A stretch of DNA of 64,000 nucleotides from the NCBI RefSeq assembly GCF_000003815.2, contig NC_049991.1, positions 15,456,202 through 15,520,201 on the forward strand. Direction: 5' to 3'. The stretch comes from Branchiostoma floridae (taxonomy: Eukaryota > Chordata > Leptocardii > Amphioxiformes > Branchiostomatidae). Below are positions 12,277-24,791 of this stretch, in pieces. Under the pieces are notes generated by a model. It was not told the DNA's origin. It was given only the letters and a program-made list of their open reading frames with translations, and did no database searches. The stretch's first letter is position 1, and each line of letters begins with the position of its first letter. A program made the position numbers and the translations under genes.

Positions 12277-12610
12277 CCAGTGAAGAAACCTACTGAGAGA
12301 AACAATGTAAGATTGAATGTGTGGGAGGCAAGAACTGAATGATGAATATACATTTTTTTTCTGTGAAGAACAGGAAACATTTTTTACCAGAATACATTTT
12401 TTTACCAGTGAAGAAACCTACTGATTGAAGCAATGTAACATTGAAGTTGACTCAGATGAATATACATTTTTTCTGTGAAGAACAGGATACATTTTTTTAC
12501 AAGAATACATTTTTTTTACCAGTGAAGAAACCCACTGTAACAATGTAAGATTGAATGTTTGGGAGGCAAGGAATGCCGGAATGACTGATGAATATACAAT
12601 TTTTTCTTGG
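12277..12610 (+). repeat. Three tandem ~120 bp units
   Basis: Units start with CCAGTGAAGAAACC at 12277, 12404 and 12519 and share AACAATGTAAGATTGAATG-like and GATGAATATACATTTTTT-like segments. Unit lengths are 127, 115 and ~92 bp (last truncated). Confidence 0.65.
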
Positions 12611-13197
12611 CAATGTTGCCATTCTTTATGAATCATGGAATATAACTCACACTATCAAAGAAAATCTTGGCACACTGTAGACTTGGTTTTTATCTTGGAA
12701 ACGTGCACGTCCACATGTTCTGCAGTCAGTTTATACAGCATATTATGATATCAGACAATTTAACATCCTCTTCCAAGAAAAATTATGAGGCGGGTTCAAC
12801 CTCAGATCCTCCTTGTACGCCCATCCCATTATTTGCACACTCAAGAGAGGAAAAATTATGCGTCCTTCTGACATTTCAAGATGCGATGTTGCACCCTATA
12901 TTACTGCTGTAGGCTGACAGAATGGGGAAAGGCATTAGCGGGGATACTGGGCCATTGGGACAGATCTATTGACAGTTCAACGGCCTCGATGCAGTATTAA
13001 TGTTTCCTGTCTGCTGATATCTGCCGCGGGGGTCTCTCAAGGCTGCGGCTGGATCTGATGCCTCACAGACAATCAAACCTCCATACAAAAATGGAGAAGG
13101 CTCGACTGTCCTCTAGTTTTAAATATAGAATACGAAGATTGTATTGTTTCATCTGGAGTCTGATCAAACTTACAATGTATGGATGTAAATTTGTAGC

Positions 13198-13400
13198 TAA
13201 CCCTAGTTCATCTTTATCCGCGGGTAACTGCGGGTATATCTGTTGTATTTAAAAACACAGTTATCTAAGGATATCAGAGGGTGGTTTTAAATTGCAATGT
13301 TGCAACTCAAAACCACTGTCCATCGACGTAATATCTCTAAATACCCTGTTATAGACACAATGGATATAGGTTACCCCACGGATAAAGGTGAACTAGCATT
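13198..13400. mobile_element. Foldback element family A, copy 4
   Basis: TAACCCTAGTTCATCTTTAT at the left and GGATAAAGGTGAACTAGCAT at the right. The arms keep the TATCTGTTG / CAATGGATATAGG and ATATC pairs. Confidence 0.7.
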
Positions 13401-14586
13401 GCATATTTTTGCATACATCCTACTAAATAATACCTATTAAATATAATTCAATATATCATTATCAGTAAATATACAGGTGTTAATACGTCCGTATGGTTTA
13501 CTGTATACCAAAGGTACGTTCCCTGATACATCATACTTTATCATGATCATACAAAGACTTAATGTTTTATTGCCTTTGATTAAACTGTGTCATTGTCAGG
13601 TGCGTAGAATATTTCATCCTGCAATGACATCAGAGAAAAAGCCTCTACTTTATAAGTGCCACAAATATTTTCCAATTTCATAGTCAGACCTGTTAACATT
13701 ACCATCTCATCCATTCCATCTCCTCCAGACTATACTACTGATATGTGTATAAGGTTTTCCAGCAGTACACAGGACTTTATCCTTATCTTGTACAAACAAA
13801 ACTGCTGTTGAGTAATTTCTTACTTCCTAAATTCTTTGGAGCTGATATCTTACAATACGTAAGTTTTAGCCAGAGCATAATAATGTACTGCATACAATTT
13901 GTACCACAAACAGGACCTCCATAAATCACAAACTGCAAGATAAAGACATACATTGTACGTTTATCACTACACCCACAGCTCAACAGTTTACAACACTACA
14001 TTTATCAAACATTGAGTTATTGATAGCTTCAGAGTGCATGTAGGCCAAACCTCCATTGATATACAGCTTAAAGGATTTTCTTGCAGGAAAAAGTAGATTT
14101 AATACTTCTTTGCAGGTTATAAAAAAATTACTATGTTTCCCTTGAGAACATAACTTTGTTTCTAAGACTTTGTTTCTATCATGTTTAAATTGACACTACT
14201 GCAAATTTTGGCTTTTGGTTTGACTTAATGTAAACATCATGAAATAATTTTGACTCAATCCCAAAAAGGTATGTTAAGATTTTTTTGGGTTTTCATAATT
14301 TTTTTCACTTTCAGAAAATTAAGCTACTGTAAGATAGAATGATTCATAAAATTTAATTATATATAAAAATGAATGAAGATCTTGCTTACCATGCAGAATA
14401 GAACAAAAGACTTTAAAAGTACAGATGTATAGAAAAAAAGAGCCCAATCTCTACAAAAGTCTGTCCTATAGTAATGCCACTGTGACAATGCTTAGAACCT
14501 TAGTTAAGGGTTGCAGAATTTGTGCACTACGCACGCCCTTGTACAATACATTGTATATAAAACCTGGTATCAAAAACCTAGCATAG
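13401..14586. other. No gene seen
   Basis: A/T-rich DNA without recognisable exon, RNA gene or repeat. Confidence 0.4.
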
Positions 14587-14596
14587 CTGCCAAGTC

Positions 14597-15235
14597 GGTC
14601 TGCCTAAATACCACAAACGACCACAAACGACTCAGAAATACCACAAACGACCACAAACGACTCTAAAATGCAGTGTATATGGGTCAAAGACCTTGTGTGG
14701 CGCTCTGGAGACATTGTTTACACATTTATGAATTTAAAAGATGCAGCAAGTCCTACGTATTCACCAGTTATTTCAAGTTAGTCCGCCGGTTTCAAGATCG
14801 AAGCGATTCTCGGCCGCCATGTTGGATCGCCCGTGCTAGGAGTCTGCATAGGCAAGTTCTAGCTACCTTACATGGCTCCATAGACAACAGGACAATCAAC
14901 CTATGGTCGATGAGGCATCATAGATTATAGCATGGCAGTCCTCTATCATAATGAACTCATAAAACTTGTATGATAAGTGTTTCTCAGCCTCAAATGCAAG
15001 CACGCATTCATTGACAGCGCAGAATCGCTTCGATCTTGAAACCGGCAGACTAACTCGAAATAACTAGTGAATACGCAGGACTTGCTGCGTTTTTTAAATT
15101 CATAAATGTGTAAACAATGTCTCCAGAGCGCCACACAAGGTCTTTGACCCATATACACTGCATACTAGAGTCGTTTGTGGTCGTTTGTGGTATTTTCGAG
15201 TCGTTTGTGGTCGTTTGTGGTATTTAGGCACACCC
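14597..15235. mobile_element. Mutator-like foldback element with ~210 bp inverted arms
   Basis: Arms at about 14601-14815 and 15016-15230 are near-identical inverted copies: CTAAATACCACAAACGACC tandem motifs at the outside, then GGTCAAAGACCTTGTGTGG and CGGTTTCAAGATCGAAGCG inside. The unique centre is ~200 bp. The flanks are a perfect direct repeat CTGCCAAGTC at 14587-14596 and 15236-15245, a 9-10 bp target duplication as in Mutator-like elements with long inverted ends. No transposase is encoded. The similarity of the arms suggests a recent insertion or arm conversion. Confidence 0.75.
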
Positions 15236-15245
15236 CTGCCAAGTC

Positions 15246-16323
15246 TTTTTCCTACAAGTATTTGCCAAGAGACGAAAGAGCCCGGCAGCTATTATGTATA
15301 ATAGGTTTGGATTCCAGGCTGGTATTAACCATTGTTACACAATGTACCTGCACAAATTTAGTTGTGCGGTTTCCCACATCACAGGTACCAACTCCTGACC
15401 CTGAGTAAAGTTTAACCAGGATGTTGATAAGATCTGACCGGAGCGGTCCAAACACAGCAAACAGTAGCACAATGGAGCAGCCACTCATGGTCTACCTACG
15501 GTACACCCTGCACATAATCTATATTCATCTGTGGTTAAGACTGGGAGAAAACATAGCTGATCCAGGATTTGGTGAAAGTCATTTGTTTCTGTAGGCACCT
15601 TTTCCCAGTTTTCTACTTGAAAGTACAAAAAGAGTCAGTCCAATTTAAGGATGTATAAAATCATGTGAACTTGAAAGTGTATCCTCTAAAGCTAAACAGT
15701 TATGGAATAGTCCTTGTGGCAGGTGTAAATTTACAATTGCACCTAGAAAAATTACTAATTACGTCCTTTATAAACCTTACAAGATTTATGTGGTTTTCGT
15801 ATGTGATGGAAGCTGGCACGGAAAGTGTAATTTCACACACACAGGTTCGACCCTTGGAAACCCGATAGCCGGTGTTACCAAGTTTTAAATGCAAGCTTTG
15901 ACACTGAGCTTAAAACCAATAAGTGGGCCTGCTGCCAGCCCTTTTGTCTTGGGGATTTAAATCCAAGCAGATGGATGGTTGGCTTTACAGTCGCTGGCAC
16001 TGGCCTACATCCAACACAGCCAAAGTGTTGCAAAGATTAGATGGACGGTAATAAAAATTGTAAGCTACGTCCTCCAAACCTGCTTGTACACCAAATAGAC
16101 ACTGCGAATGAAAGTGTATTTTATGTTCAGGACTGATGACATACATTTTAAGGAGTATGCCAGCACTCAGCAGGATCTAATACATGCCCTTAACCCCAAA
16201 TGTCAGTGACTTTTAGTCACAGTGCAAGATACATGAGATGAATAACTTCATGCACAAAGTGGGTGACCGTAACGTTGCATCCATACGTGTGGAGCAGCCA
16301 ATATTTCTTGGAGTTGTTTCATG
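15246..16323. other. No gene seen
   Basis: No exon, RNA gene or named repeat recognised. Only short frames without similarity. Confidence 0.4.
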
Positions 16324-16331
16324 TTGGAGAC

Positions 16332-16753
16332 TAGGGCTGGGTATCGGTACTGCGTACCGGTACAAAACCGGTTTTTCTTATTGGACCGGTCCAGAAAAAC
16401 CGGACCTGAAAAAATTAGGTGGACCGGATGTTGGACCGATTCGAAAATTAACAGATTATTTTATCAGGCATTCACACATTTTAGCGCTTGCAGATGGAAG
16501 AAAATAACAAGAGTGAAGTAGAGTAGAATTTATAGTAATTTCTACCAAGTTTTACAGCCAATCGTACAGGTGCAGTTAGCGTTGTATGGTTTTAAAACGC
16601 CAGTGTAAGTCTAATACTCCACCAAACAGATTTCTTTGTAGCAAAATGGACCATTGGTATGAGTCATACTGCATCAGGTCCAGGTTCAGGTCCGGACCTG
16701 GACCTAATCCTTTGGACCTGAACCTGAATTTTCTGTACCGGTACCCAGCCCTA
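16332..16753. mobile_element. Non-autonomous hAT element, TAGGGCTGGGTATCGGTAC ends, perfect 8 bp TSD
   Basis: Inverted ends TAGGGCTGGGTATCGGTAC and GTACCGGTACCCAGCCCTA. The interior is rich in ACCGG and GGACCTG words. The target duplication TTGGAGAC is exact (16324-16331 and 16754-16761). 422 bp, no coding. A sister copy lies at 60399-60754. Confidence 0.85.
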
Positions 16754-18654
16754 TTGGAGACTCTTCTCTAAATTAGTGTATCTCTATTTGAACCTAACAA
16801 GGGACGGCATCTTATGATTTGACAGGAATACCACCTTTTATTAGCAGAGAAAATGAGACTTGCCTATCCTTAGCAGAGAAAATGCTCCCGAACCTCATTT
16901 CCCTACACATTGCAACATTAAATCTCTTTCCAAGGAAGCAGCAAATCTGCTGGGTCGCCAAGGGAGTGCACTGTGCCAAGGGGGTTTGTGCACAGTCACA
17001 AAGTGGATTAAGGTCTCATTCATGTGTTATGACTTCCCATTTTTTTTCAATGTAAAAATGTTAGACAGTGCATGTAGTTGCTCGTGATGTGGGGTTGCGG
17101 GTCGAAGATCTTAAGAATGCTATATGGGGGACAGGGATGTCTGGAAGGAGAGAATAAGTCGCTGATGACATGTACTTTTTTATAGCCGAATTCCATATGA
17201 AACTACGGGCAAAACATTGATATCATTAATTTATTCTATGTTGAGCATATTTACTCTTCATTGTGTAAAAAAGAAATTGCCAACAACCCCCAGACACTCT
17301 TTTTTTTTTTAATGACAAACTGCAGTGGGTCTCATTCCAAAGGGCATTGTCAAGCTGCAAGAGTCCGACCACAGCACTTCCGAAGGACTCATGTAGCTCT
17401 GGCCTAGCGCACAGCTACAGAAAATTACCTGGCTTCAGATACAAGTCTTCCAGCACTTTGACATTTTAGATAAGTTGGGCTAGCTAAAAGGGAATTTTCC
17501 ACCGCTATTAACTCATGAACTCCAAGGTGTTTTCTTTTTTGGGCTTGGTTTAAGTGTACACATTTGGAGTGGATGACACCTCTACTTAAGATTTCAGAAG
17601 GGAAGCATCATTCAGGTTTGATGACCTAATGTGACAGAATTTCAAGGGGAAACTCTCTAGCCTTGGCTACCCTTGTTAGTTTCTGGGAAAAGGTCGTAGT
17701 CAACAGAAAGACATCACATGCACAACAGCTCAAATCCTGGTTTTGGTCCTTACTTTCTTGAGGATTTCGTCTCGTACCCTTCTCATGCAGGCAAAAACTA
17801 AAAGCTTAAGTGGAGATCAGAATGGAGATATACACATACATGTACGTAAATGGAGATATACATGTGCGTCAATGCAAATTTGACATTGGGTCTACTGTTT
17901 ATATAATAAGCCTTCCTGTTTATCAAATACTGTGTCTAGTAATAAAACTTCCCTGATTTGCTTACAAGATAGCATCATCCTTTATAGGAAAAAAAGTTGG
18001 AAACTTGATATTAAACGTTATCCACTCACACAATATACGGTTACCAAAACCTACATCTAGCACATCTATGGAATTATTATACCTTAAAGGAGGGATTTTA
18101 TCTCACCATAGGGAGAAATTGTGTTGAGGAGGGGGGGGGGGTAAAGATCATGGTTGAAACTGCCCAGAATGATTTTACTGTAAAAAGGGACATGTTTGTT
18201 TGCAGTGAAGAAGACATTGCAAAAAATGTGAACATACAATATTATGAACAATTTTTCCCTTTCACAGTAGTCTAAGAATACATCTCTTCAGATCGCTTCT
18301 AAACAGGACTACTTAGTGTTTACAGAAAATACAACGTATCTGTCAGGCACACCTGCGTTCTTACGTACATGTAAATGCTAATGGTGGTGTACGTGTGTGA
18401 CTCCTCAGACGTTGCGTCTGTAATGGATGCCGGAGATTTGGCTGCCGTGTTTGGAATTATACGAACCTCATTTCACGGAGTTATTCTGTTGACTGACACA
18501 CAGGTGCAAGATAATCTTGACTCTCTTGGCAATATAAAGGGTTTGGAGTCATTTCCTGATGATGATTGTCTGCTGTGAACTTTGCCTGAAATGCACAGAT
18601 CAGGTGCACCTCTCACAAAAGGCATCATACTTAGAGGTTTTGTTGAAGGTGTCT
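16754..18654. other. No gene seen
   Basis: Holds a poly-T tract near 17300 and a poly-G tract near 18130. No exon or RNA gene recognised. Confidence 0.4.
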
Positions 18655-19424
18655 AAATGGAAGAAGGCTTTGCCAGGAATTGCAATGGAGTGACTCTGTA
18701 AAAGAAAGCTTCTGAAAGTTGTTTGAGCATCCTGGAACCACACTGTAATGTTAAATTGTACAAAGCAGCTGTATTCTACAGCATTTATATGCCGCAAATT
18801 TGATTTGCTAAATGAATACTAATGTATGCATACAATGCCAAAAAGTGAAGTCCAAAGTCAAAGAAGATGTGAATTTCTTAGAGCAAGAATGAAAATCTAC
18901 CGTTTGGTTTACCTCACTCAGTCAGTGTGTTTAGTCATTTGTTCAACCTTTCTAACTACTTAACGTTAGATTTGAAGGTACATGTACATGTAGCTTTTCT
19001 TGCCAGACTTTTTTTATTCGAAATGGAGAAGGCTTTGCCAGGAATTGCAATGGAGTGACCCTGTAAAAAAGAAAGCTTCTAAAGTTGTTTGAGCATCCTG
19101 GAACAACACTGTAACGTTAAATCATACAAAGCTGCAGCTGTAAAATGGGCATTTGTATGTCAAAAATTTAATCTGCCAAAATAAATGCAACGTCAAAGAA
19201 GATGACTTGTGAAAGAACAAGAATGAAAATCTAGTGTTTGGAAAACCTCACTCAGTCTCTTTAGTTTCGTTATTCATTCAACCTTTTTGACAACTTAGAT
19301 TTGAAAGTAGCTTTTCTTGCCAGACTTTTTTTTAATTTGAAATGGAGAAGGCTTTGCCAGGAATTGCAATGGAGTGACTCTATCTGTAAAAGAAAGCTTC
19401 TTAAAGTTGTTTGAGCATCCTGGA
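18655..19424 (+). repeat. Tandem repeat, 2.3 units of ~320-365 bp
   Basis: The block AAATGGAGAAGGCTTTGCC with GGAATTGCAATGGAGTGAC and GTTGTTTGAGCATCCTGGA occurs at 18655, 19020 and 19339 in the same direction. Linkers also match (AGAATGAAAATCTA, CCTCACTCAGTC). The third unit is truncated. Confidence 0.7.
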
Positions 19425-20617
19425 TTAAACAAAAGAACTTTCAACCAACAAAAAAGACATGAAGTGTGATAACCAGTAGGTCACTGGCCTAGAACATTCA
19501 ATTCTACGAAACTAGCCAGAAAAGGAAGCATTATAAAGAGAATTACCTGCAATTCATCTTACGATTCCTGTCCCTATTCTGGGAGACTTTATATCACAAT
19601 CTAAAGAATTGGAGCACACTGATCAAATTACACATCTATCCTTAAGGCCTCGCCAACTGATTCCTTGGTTCTCAGATGTAACTACGTATAAAACATTAAA
19701 CAAGTGGCCAGAATGAAAACTGTAAAGGCTAGCTAAGGAAAACTTGCACATTCATATTCATTATCTAAAACTGCATGCACCAAGATAATACAATGTGTTA
19801 TAACTCACACAGTTTTCAAGCTAATATCTTACTTTTTTCTTCTTTTTAAAAATCAGAAAGCCAACAAAATCTAATAAAATTTGTGTGGCCTTATCTGTAG
19901 AATAAAGGTGTTAAGCAAAAGTGATACTGCTCCCTATCATTTTTTTCTTATCAGTTCCTGCTCATGTCAGGGAGGTCATGATGATGGACTGACTACTGGC
20001 CTGATGTAACACTTAAGTGATGTATCACAACCATTTGGCTAAACTCCCGGGAACTTAAATGGACAAAAGCTGCCGCTGGGACTATGCAGTGGTGGTCGCC
20101 GACGATAAGAGGGACAGGTGAATTTGGGGCAGTGAAATTATCACTCTAATTACGGGGAATTGTCTCTCGATCTGTGACAGCAGTTTGGCCTCGTTGTTAG
20201 GACCTGGTGGAGTAAAGCTAAGTGGTGGAAAAATGGTTCACAAGTGGAACACCTAGTAGTATCCTTGTGGCAAATGTCAAATCAACTGTTTTAAATATTG
20301 TCTAACATAAACTGTTTTTAACTTTTTACATCTTTGTATAAGTTCATCAACACTGGGAAAGACACTCCTGGAAATTTGGAAAATCTAAGTCAATGCGATC
20401 AATCGGTAGTACAAAACTCTTACTAATTTCTGTTTCTTAAATTTACGTTCAACTTGATAAGACTTTTCAGAGTTTATGGACCTTTCCAATTGTAATGTAT
20501 ACAATCATGTGTGTCTCAACAGTAGGTACTAGAATGTCTTCTTGCAATCCAGTCATAGGGATATATCATACCTGGATAGATATAGTGCAATGAATTGGGG
20601 AGGAACAAATCTGAAGA
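19425..20617. other. No gene seen
   Basis: No exon, RNA gene or named repeat recognised. Confidence 0.4.
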
Positions 20618-20660
20618 TGTGCCAAAAAGCAGTTACTCAAGCAACTGGATATGATTTTGT
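20618..20660. repeat. Dispersed GCCAAAAAGCAGTTACTCAA repeat
   Basis: The word and following GATATGATTTTG recur at 32773-32850, where a full inverted pair is present. A short repeat family of unknown class. Confidence 0.5.
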
Positions 20661-20941
20661 AAACAATCAGATGTTTCAGATAGTATCCACTATCTAATCT
20701 TGTCTAATCTTCATCGACAAATCTGAAGATGTTTATTCCACTCACAAAGTAGTCTGAATGACATGATAATTGGAGCAGTTACCTCGGAGCACTTCAAAAC
20801 GTCCGGTATTTCATCTAATTTTGGACATACCTGGGTGCCTACAAGACAAGGATGACCTTTCCCTCTCCCTCTGATTGTCTGCTGGCATTTCAGTTGTGAA
20901 GACAAGGCACATATTTCAATTGGATGGTTCAGGTAGTCTGA

Positions 20942-21290
20942 CCATACATGTAAGTCTTCTGACATATCTTCAAGTTGTAAAATTTATATGAAATAATGAT
21001 TTTATCTGACTAAAGTGGTTTAACAGTGGTCTTAAAACTTAACGTTACCAAACCAGACCTACATGTATGCTTCCCATATTTACAAGCCCTTCTCTCAGGC
21101 TATGTGACCTTTCGTTACAGAGCATAGATGTAAGTCTTCTGACATACCTTAAAAATTTGCATGAAATGATTTTATCTAACGACTTAAAACTTAGCATTAA
21201 AAAACCAAACCTATGTTTTGTTTCCTATATTCCCAGCCCCTTCTGTGTTTTCATAATTATAGCCTGTGTGACCTTTCGTTACAGAGCATT
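20942..21290 (+). repeat. Tandem duplication, two ~175 bp units
   Basis: Both units carry ATGTAAGTCTTCTGACATA at the start and TGTGACCTTTCGTTACAGAG at the end (20942-21121, 21122-21290). Confidence 0.65.
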
Positions 21291-21616
21291 AAACTTTGTA
21301 CAAGTCCCCTTAGCCACAAAGTATTACCGGCAAGTCAAAGGCTTTAGACAACATATTACATAACAGAGGTGGGTAAAATTGTGCCCATGCTACATGTAAG
21401 ATTCCCTTTTCTGCTGTAGGCCTAGGTTTATTTACATCACAATTCTACCTAATATCCCATATAGGCCACGATAGTTAAATTTCTTGGTTTTAGAGTCACT
21501 GCCTTTCTGATTTACAGTACATGTGTATTAGTAAATAAACGAGAACAGACTAGGGACAACAATCAACCACTAAATGCTAAATATTTCTGAATTGATGGTT
21601 GAAAGTCAAGGTCTTG

Positions 21617-21830
21617 TAACGCTAGTTCATCTTTATCCACAGGGTAACCTATATTTGTTGTAGTCCAAAAGATGCAATAGACGGTGGTTTTAAATTGCAA
21701 ATTGAATATTTTTCTAATTTTTCAGTTTGAAACCACAGTGTGTCGACTTGATATCCCTAAATAACCATCCTTTTGTTAAAGCTATACAACGAACATAGGT
21801 TACCTTGCAGATAAAGGTGAAGTAGCATTA
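21617..21830. mobile_element. Foldback element family A, copy 5
   Basis: Left end TAACGCTAGTTCATCTTTAT, right end GATAAAGGTGAAGTAGCATTA. The inner arm pair (ATTTTTCAGTTTGAAACCAC / GGTGGTTTTAAATTGCAAAT) is preserved. Confidence 0.7.
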
Positions 21831-22411
21831 GTTTGTCCATTCAATGATGCATTAAAAGTTCACATTTTTATTTTTAAATGATAACTAGCCTTTAGACTCC
21901 TGTAGGGTTATTTGGATTAATTACAGGATGCATGTACAACATGTTTCTTTTTACCCACCGTGAGCTCCGTTTATTTCCTGCAAAAACCAAAGAAGTACCA
22001 AATAAAATCAGCATGACCAATTACCGTGATACCCCGGGCCCATAAGGTACATTTTGTATCCTTATCCAAATTAGTGAGATCAATAAAGACCATTTAGTCG
22101 GTCTCACAGCAATAAAGTAAGTAAAATTGAAGATTTTGTTAATTTTTCAATGCTCCCAGATCAAAACATCAAATTTGTCTGTTCTAATTAAAGACCATCA
22201 CTGAAATAAGATTACAAAATGAGTGGGGAAAGCCATTCATTCAGGTACATGTTAACAATTGTGTCCTCAAATTACCATGATCTCATCATATTACGTTACT
22301 CATTGAAGTCTTGGATCAAAGTTTCTTAATTATCCTCATTAGACATGGAGTCCCCAACAGATGGCATCGTCGGGCTATGATGCCGGCCTGAAACGTAGCT
22401 GGAAAACTTCT

Positions 22412-22734
22412 CAGGGCTCGAAATCCTTTTTGGGGCATACCTGCTTTGGTGCAGGTAACATTGAAAATTACCTGCACCACTCTAAATTTAGGAAGTATGG
22501 ATCATACTAAATTGTTCAGGAACCATTGCTATTTTTTTTTCTTTTATACTTCATAGCTGGTAACAGTCAATGCTGCTAATAACAATCCATATACACCTAC
22601 ATTATAGGACATTAATGTATAAAACCCAGTACATGGACCAGTGCAGGTAAGGTGCAGGTAGACACCAGAAATACCTTCACAGGTCTAATTTTACCTGCAC
22701 TAACATGCATATGCAGGTGGTATTTCGAGCCCTG
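22412..22734. mobile_element. Non-autonomous DNA transposon, CAGGGCTCGAAAT ends
   Basis: Inverted ends CAGGGCTCGAAAT (22412) and ATTTCGAGCCCTG (ends 22734) enclose 323 bp rich in inverted ACCTGCAC/GTGCAGGT words. A 5 bp direct repeat CTTCT abuts both ends. No coding. Confidence 0.65.
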
Positions 22735-22890
22735 CTTCTGTTAAACATGGAGACAAATGCAGGTAATCACATGCTTCCCTTCCCTCGCGAGCCGCTCCTG
22801 TCATCAGATGATGCATCGCCGTATTCCACGGTATTACGCATCACTATCATCTGCGTGATTGAAAGATAGATGCCTCCAGAGGTCTATATA

Positions 22891-22990
22891 NNNNNNNNNN
22901 NNNNNNNNNNNNNNNNNNNNNNNNNNNNNNNNNNNNNNNNNNNNNNNNNNNNNNNNNNNNNNNNNNNNNNNNNNNNNNNNNNNNNNNNNN
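22891..22990. other. Assembly gap (100 N)
   Basis: Exactly 100 unresolved bases, the usual placeholder for a gap of unknown size. The order of the two sides relies on the assembly. Confidence 0.99.
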
Positions 22991-23362
22991 AGGGTTGCGT
23001 AGTAACTTTTCGAGCTAAGTAAACTCGTAAGGTGCTAAAGGGCCATAAAACGATCATCTTGAGACCTGCTAGTGATAAAATGAAAAGAGGAGGGAGAGGA
23101 GCTGCTATGGAGAGCAGGACAATTCAGCCCTTTACCAATCTGGTCCACTCAACTCAGCCTAGCTCCCAGCTGGTCAACTCTGCCAGGGTTAGGATCAGGG
23201 TTATGGTGTTTGACAGAGTTGGTCTGATTAGCCGTGGGCTGAGACCGTAAAGGAATGAAGAATCAGACATCCCTTCAATGCAATACATAATGGTCTTACT
23301 TTTCTACCATCATTCCATTTACCTCGCATGGTTATGAGGAATATCATCTAATAATCTACACA

Positions 23363-23750
23363 AAAGTTCATATAGATCTGGTTTCAATGACAACTTGTCA
23401 CTGTAAAGGGATTTTTAAAAAAACAGTAACTTACAAAATGTATATGAAATGCAGCCTTCCCCCTTAAAGTAACACAATAATAACTTATTGGCAATCCCCA
23501 AGGTCATCTCAGGTGAGCCACCCCCCACATCCCCAGGGAAGCAAGCATTATTGATGGAGAAGTGTTCATAGATCTGGCTTCAATGACTGTACGTGTAAAA
23601 GGGGATTATAAAAGAAAAACAGTAACTGTTATGCAATGCAGCCCTCCCCCTGAAACTGTAAAAACCTTACAAAAAAGAGGCAAACCTCAAGGTCAGCTGA
23701 GGTCATCTGAGCCCCCATGAAAGTAGTCGTTATTGATGGAGAAGTGTATC
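23363..23750 (+). repeat. Tandem duplication, two ~195 bp units
   Basis: Both units contain ATAGATCTGG, TTCAATGAC, AACAGTAACT and TGCAGCC plus a C-rich run, and AAGGTCA followed by a TTATTGATGGAGAAGTGT end (23363-23561, 23562-23750). Confidence 0.55.
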
Positions 23751-24399
23751 CATCCATCATCAGTGCTAAGTGGACGGTATCCCATGCCTCATCCCAGCCC
23801 CAATAACAAGCTGGCTGTCAGGGGCTTCAAGGTCACTTTACATCCAAACACATCTCAATTCTTAGAGGCTGGTGACAGATGATGTGAAGGACTGGACAGG
23901 AAGGACGTTAGCCCAGCTGACTGGCCGAAGACCGCCAGAAGTGGAAGTCACTTGTGAACAGTCTTACCGCCCCTACGGCTTCCTGAGCTACGGGACTGAT
24001 GGATGGATGGATGGTGACAGATATGAAACGTTTTACATCAAGCCCAATTTTCGAGTAAATCTCTTTGAACTTTTGTTTTCACAGAGGACCCAACATACTG
24101 ACTTACATTGTAATTTATATTCAGATTTGGCTCGTTGTAACCAATATGTAACGTTATATTAACGTTGACATTACAGGTTAAGATAAAAAACATGACTGTC
24201 ACTTTGAATGTAACATTGCTTAGATACAGCAAAACTTCCTCCAAACGACAATCTAGTATAGACCGATAAAATCAGGTCTAATAAAAATATGTTGTGTACA
24301 GGTGGCCACTATACACAGGATTCTTAATGTTTGTGTCAATAGTAAAAGTTACATAAGGGACCGCCATTGATGGTCCTTATGTAGAAGTGGTCACTTGTG

Positions 24400-24700
24400 C
24401 AGAATTGCCTGATGTTGTACCAAAACATGTGGTTGACCATCCTTGACCCTTAGGATGGTGATTGAGGAGGATGGTGGTCTCCAAGACAGAGACCTCTTGT
24501 TTGTCATGTACAACAGAGTCATCTGGAGGCACTTCATCATCACCAGATGGATAACCTGAACTGAACTGACTGTTTTAAACCAAAACAATTCCATTTTCAG
24601 CACAGCAAAGGTCACCATCAGAGTTGTGTATAATGAGCTCCTGTCCTTCCTAGGAAACTGCCTGCATGATTTCTGCAGGGAATAATCCTTTTGGTCAAGG
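24400..24700 (-). pseudogene. Possible decayed coding fragment (low confidence)
   Basis: One minus-strand frame reads HNSDGDLCCAENGIVLV, a stop, then SSGYPSGDDEVPPDDSVV and HDKQEVSVLETTI before further stops. The composition is protein-like but in-frame stops interrupt it and no family is recognised. A competing 111-codon frame in the same place looks like chance. Confidence 0.2.
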
Positions 24701-24791
24701 ACTTCCCTCGGTGTAAACATTAACATTATCTGACTTAAGGCAGCTGATACTAGCAGGTCAGTCCCGTAGGCTGGGATTTTCAGGAGTCATA

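Noticed and set aside
14673-15158. Two near-identical proteins on opposite strands
   Set aside because: They are the same arm of the foldback element read on each strand, not genes.
18121-18145. Poly-G tract as possible quadruplex
   Set aside because: A single run of about ten G without further G-tracts; no basis for function.
24391-24726. 111-codon open frame on minus
   Set aside because: Content looks random (frequent Leu/Ser/Thr); a different frame in the same place is more protein-like but has stops.
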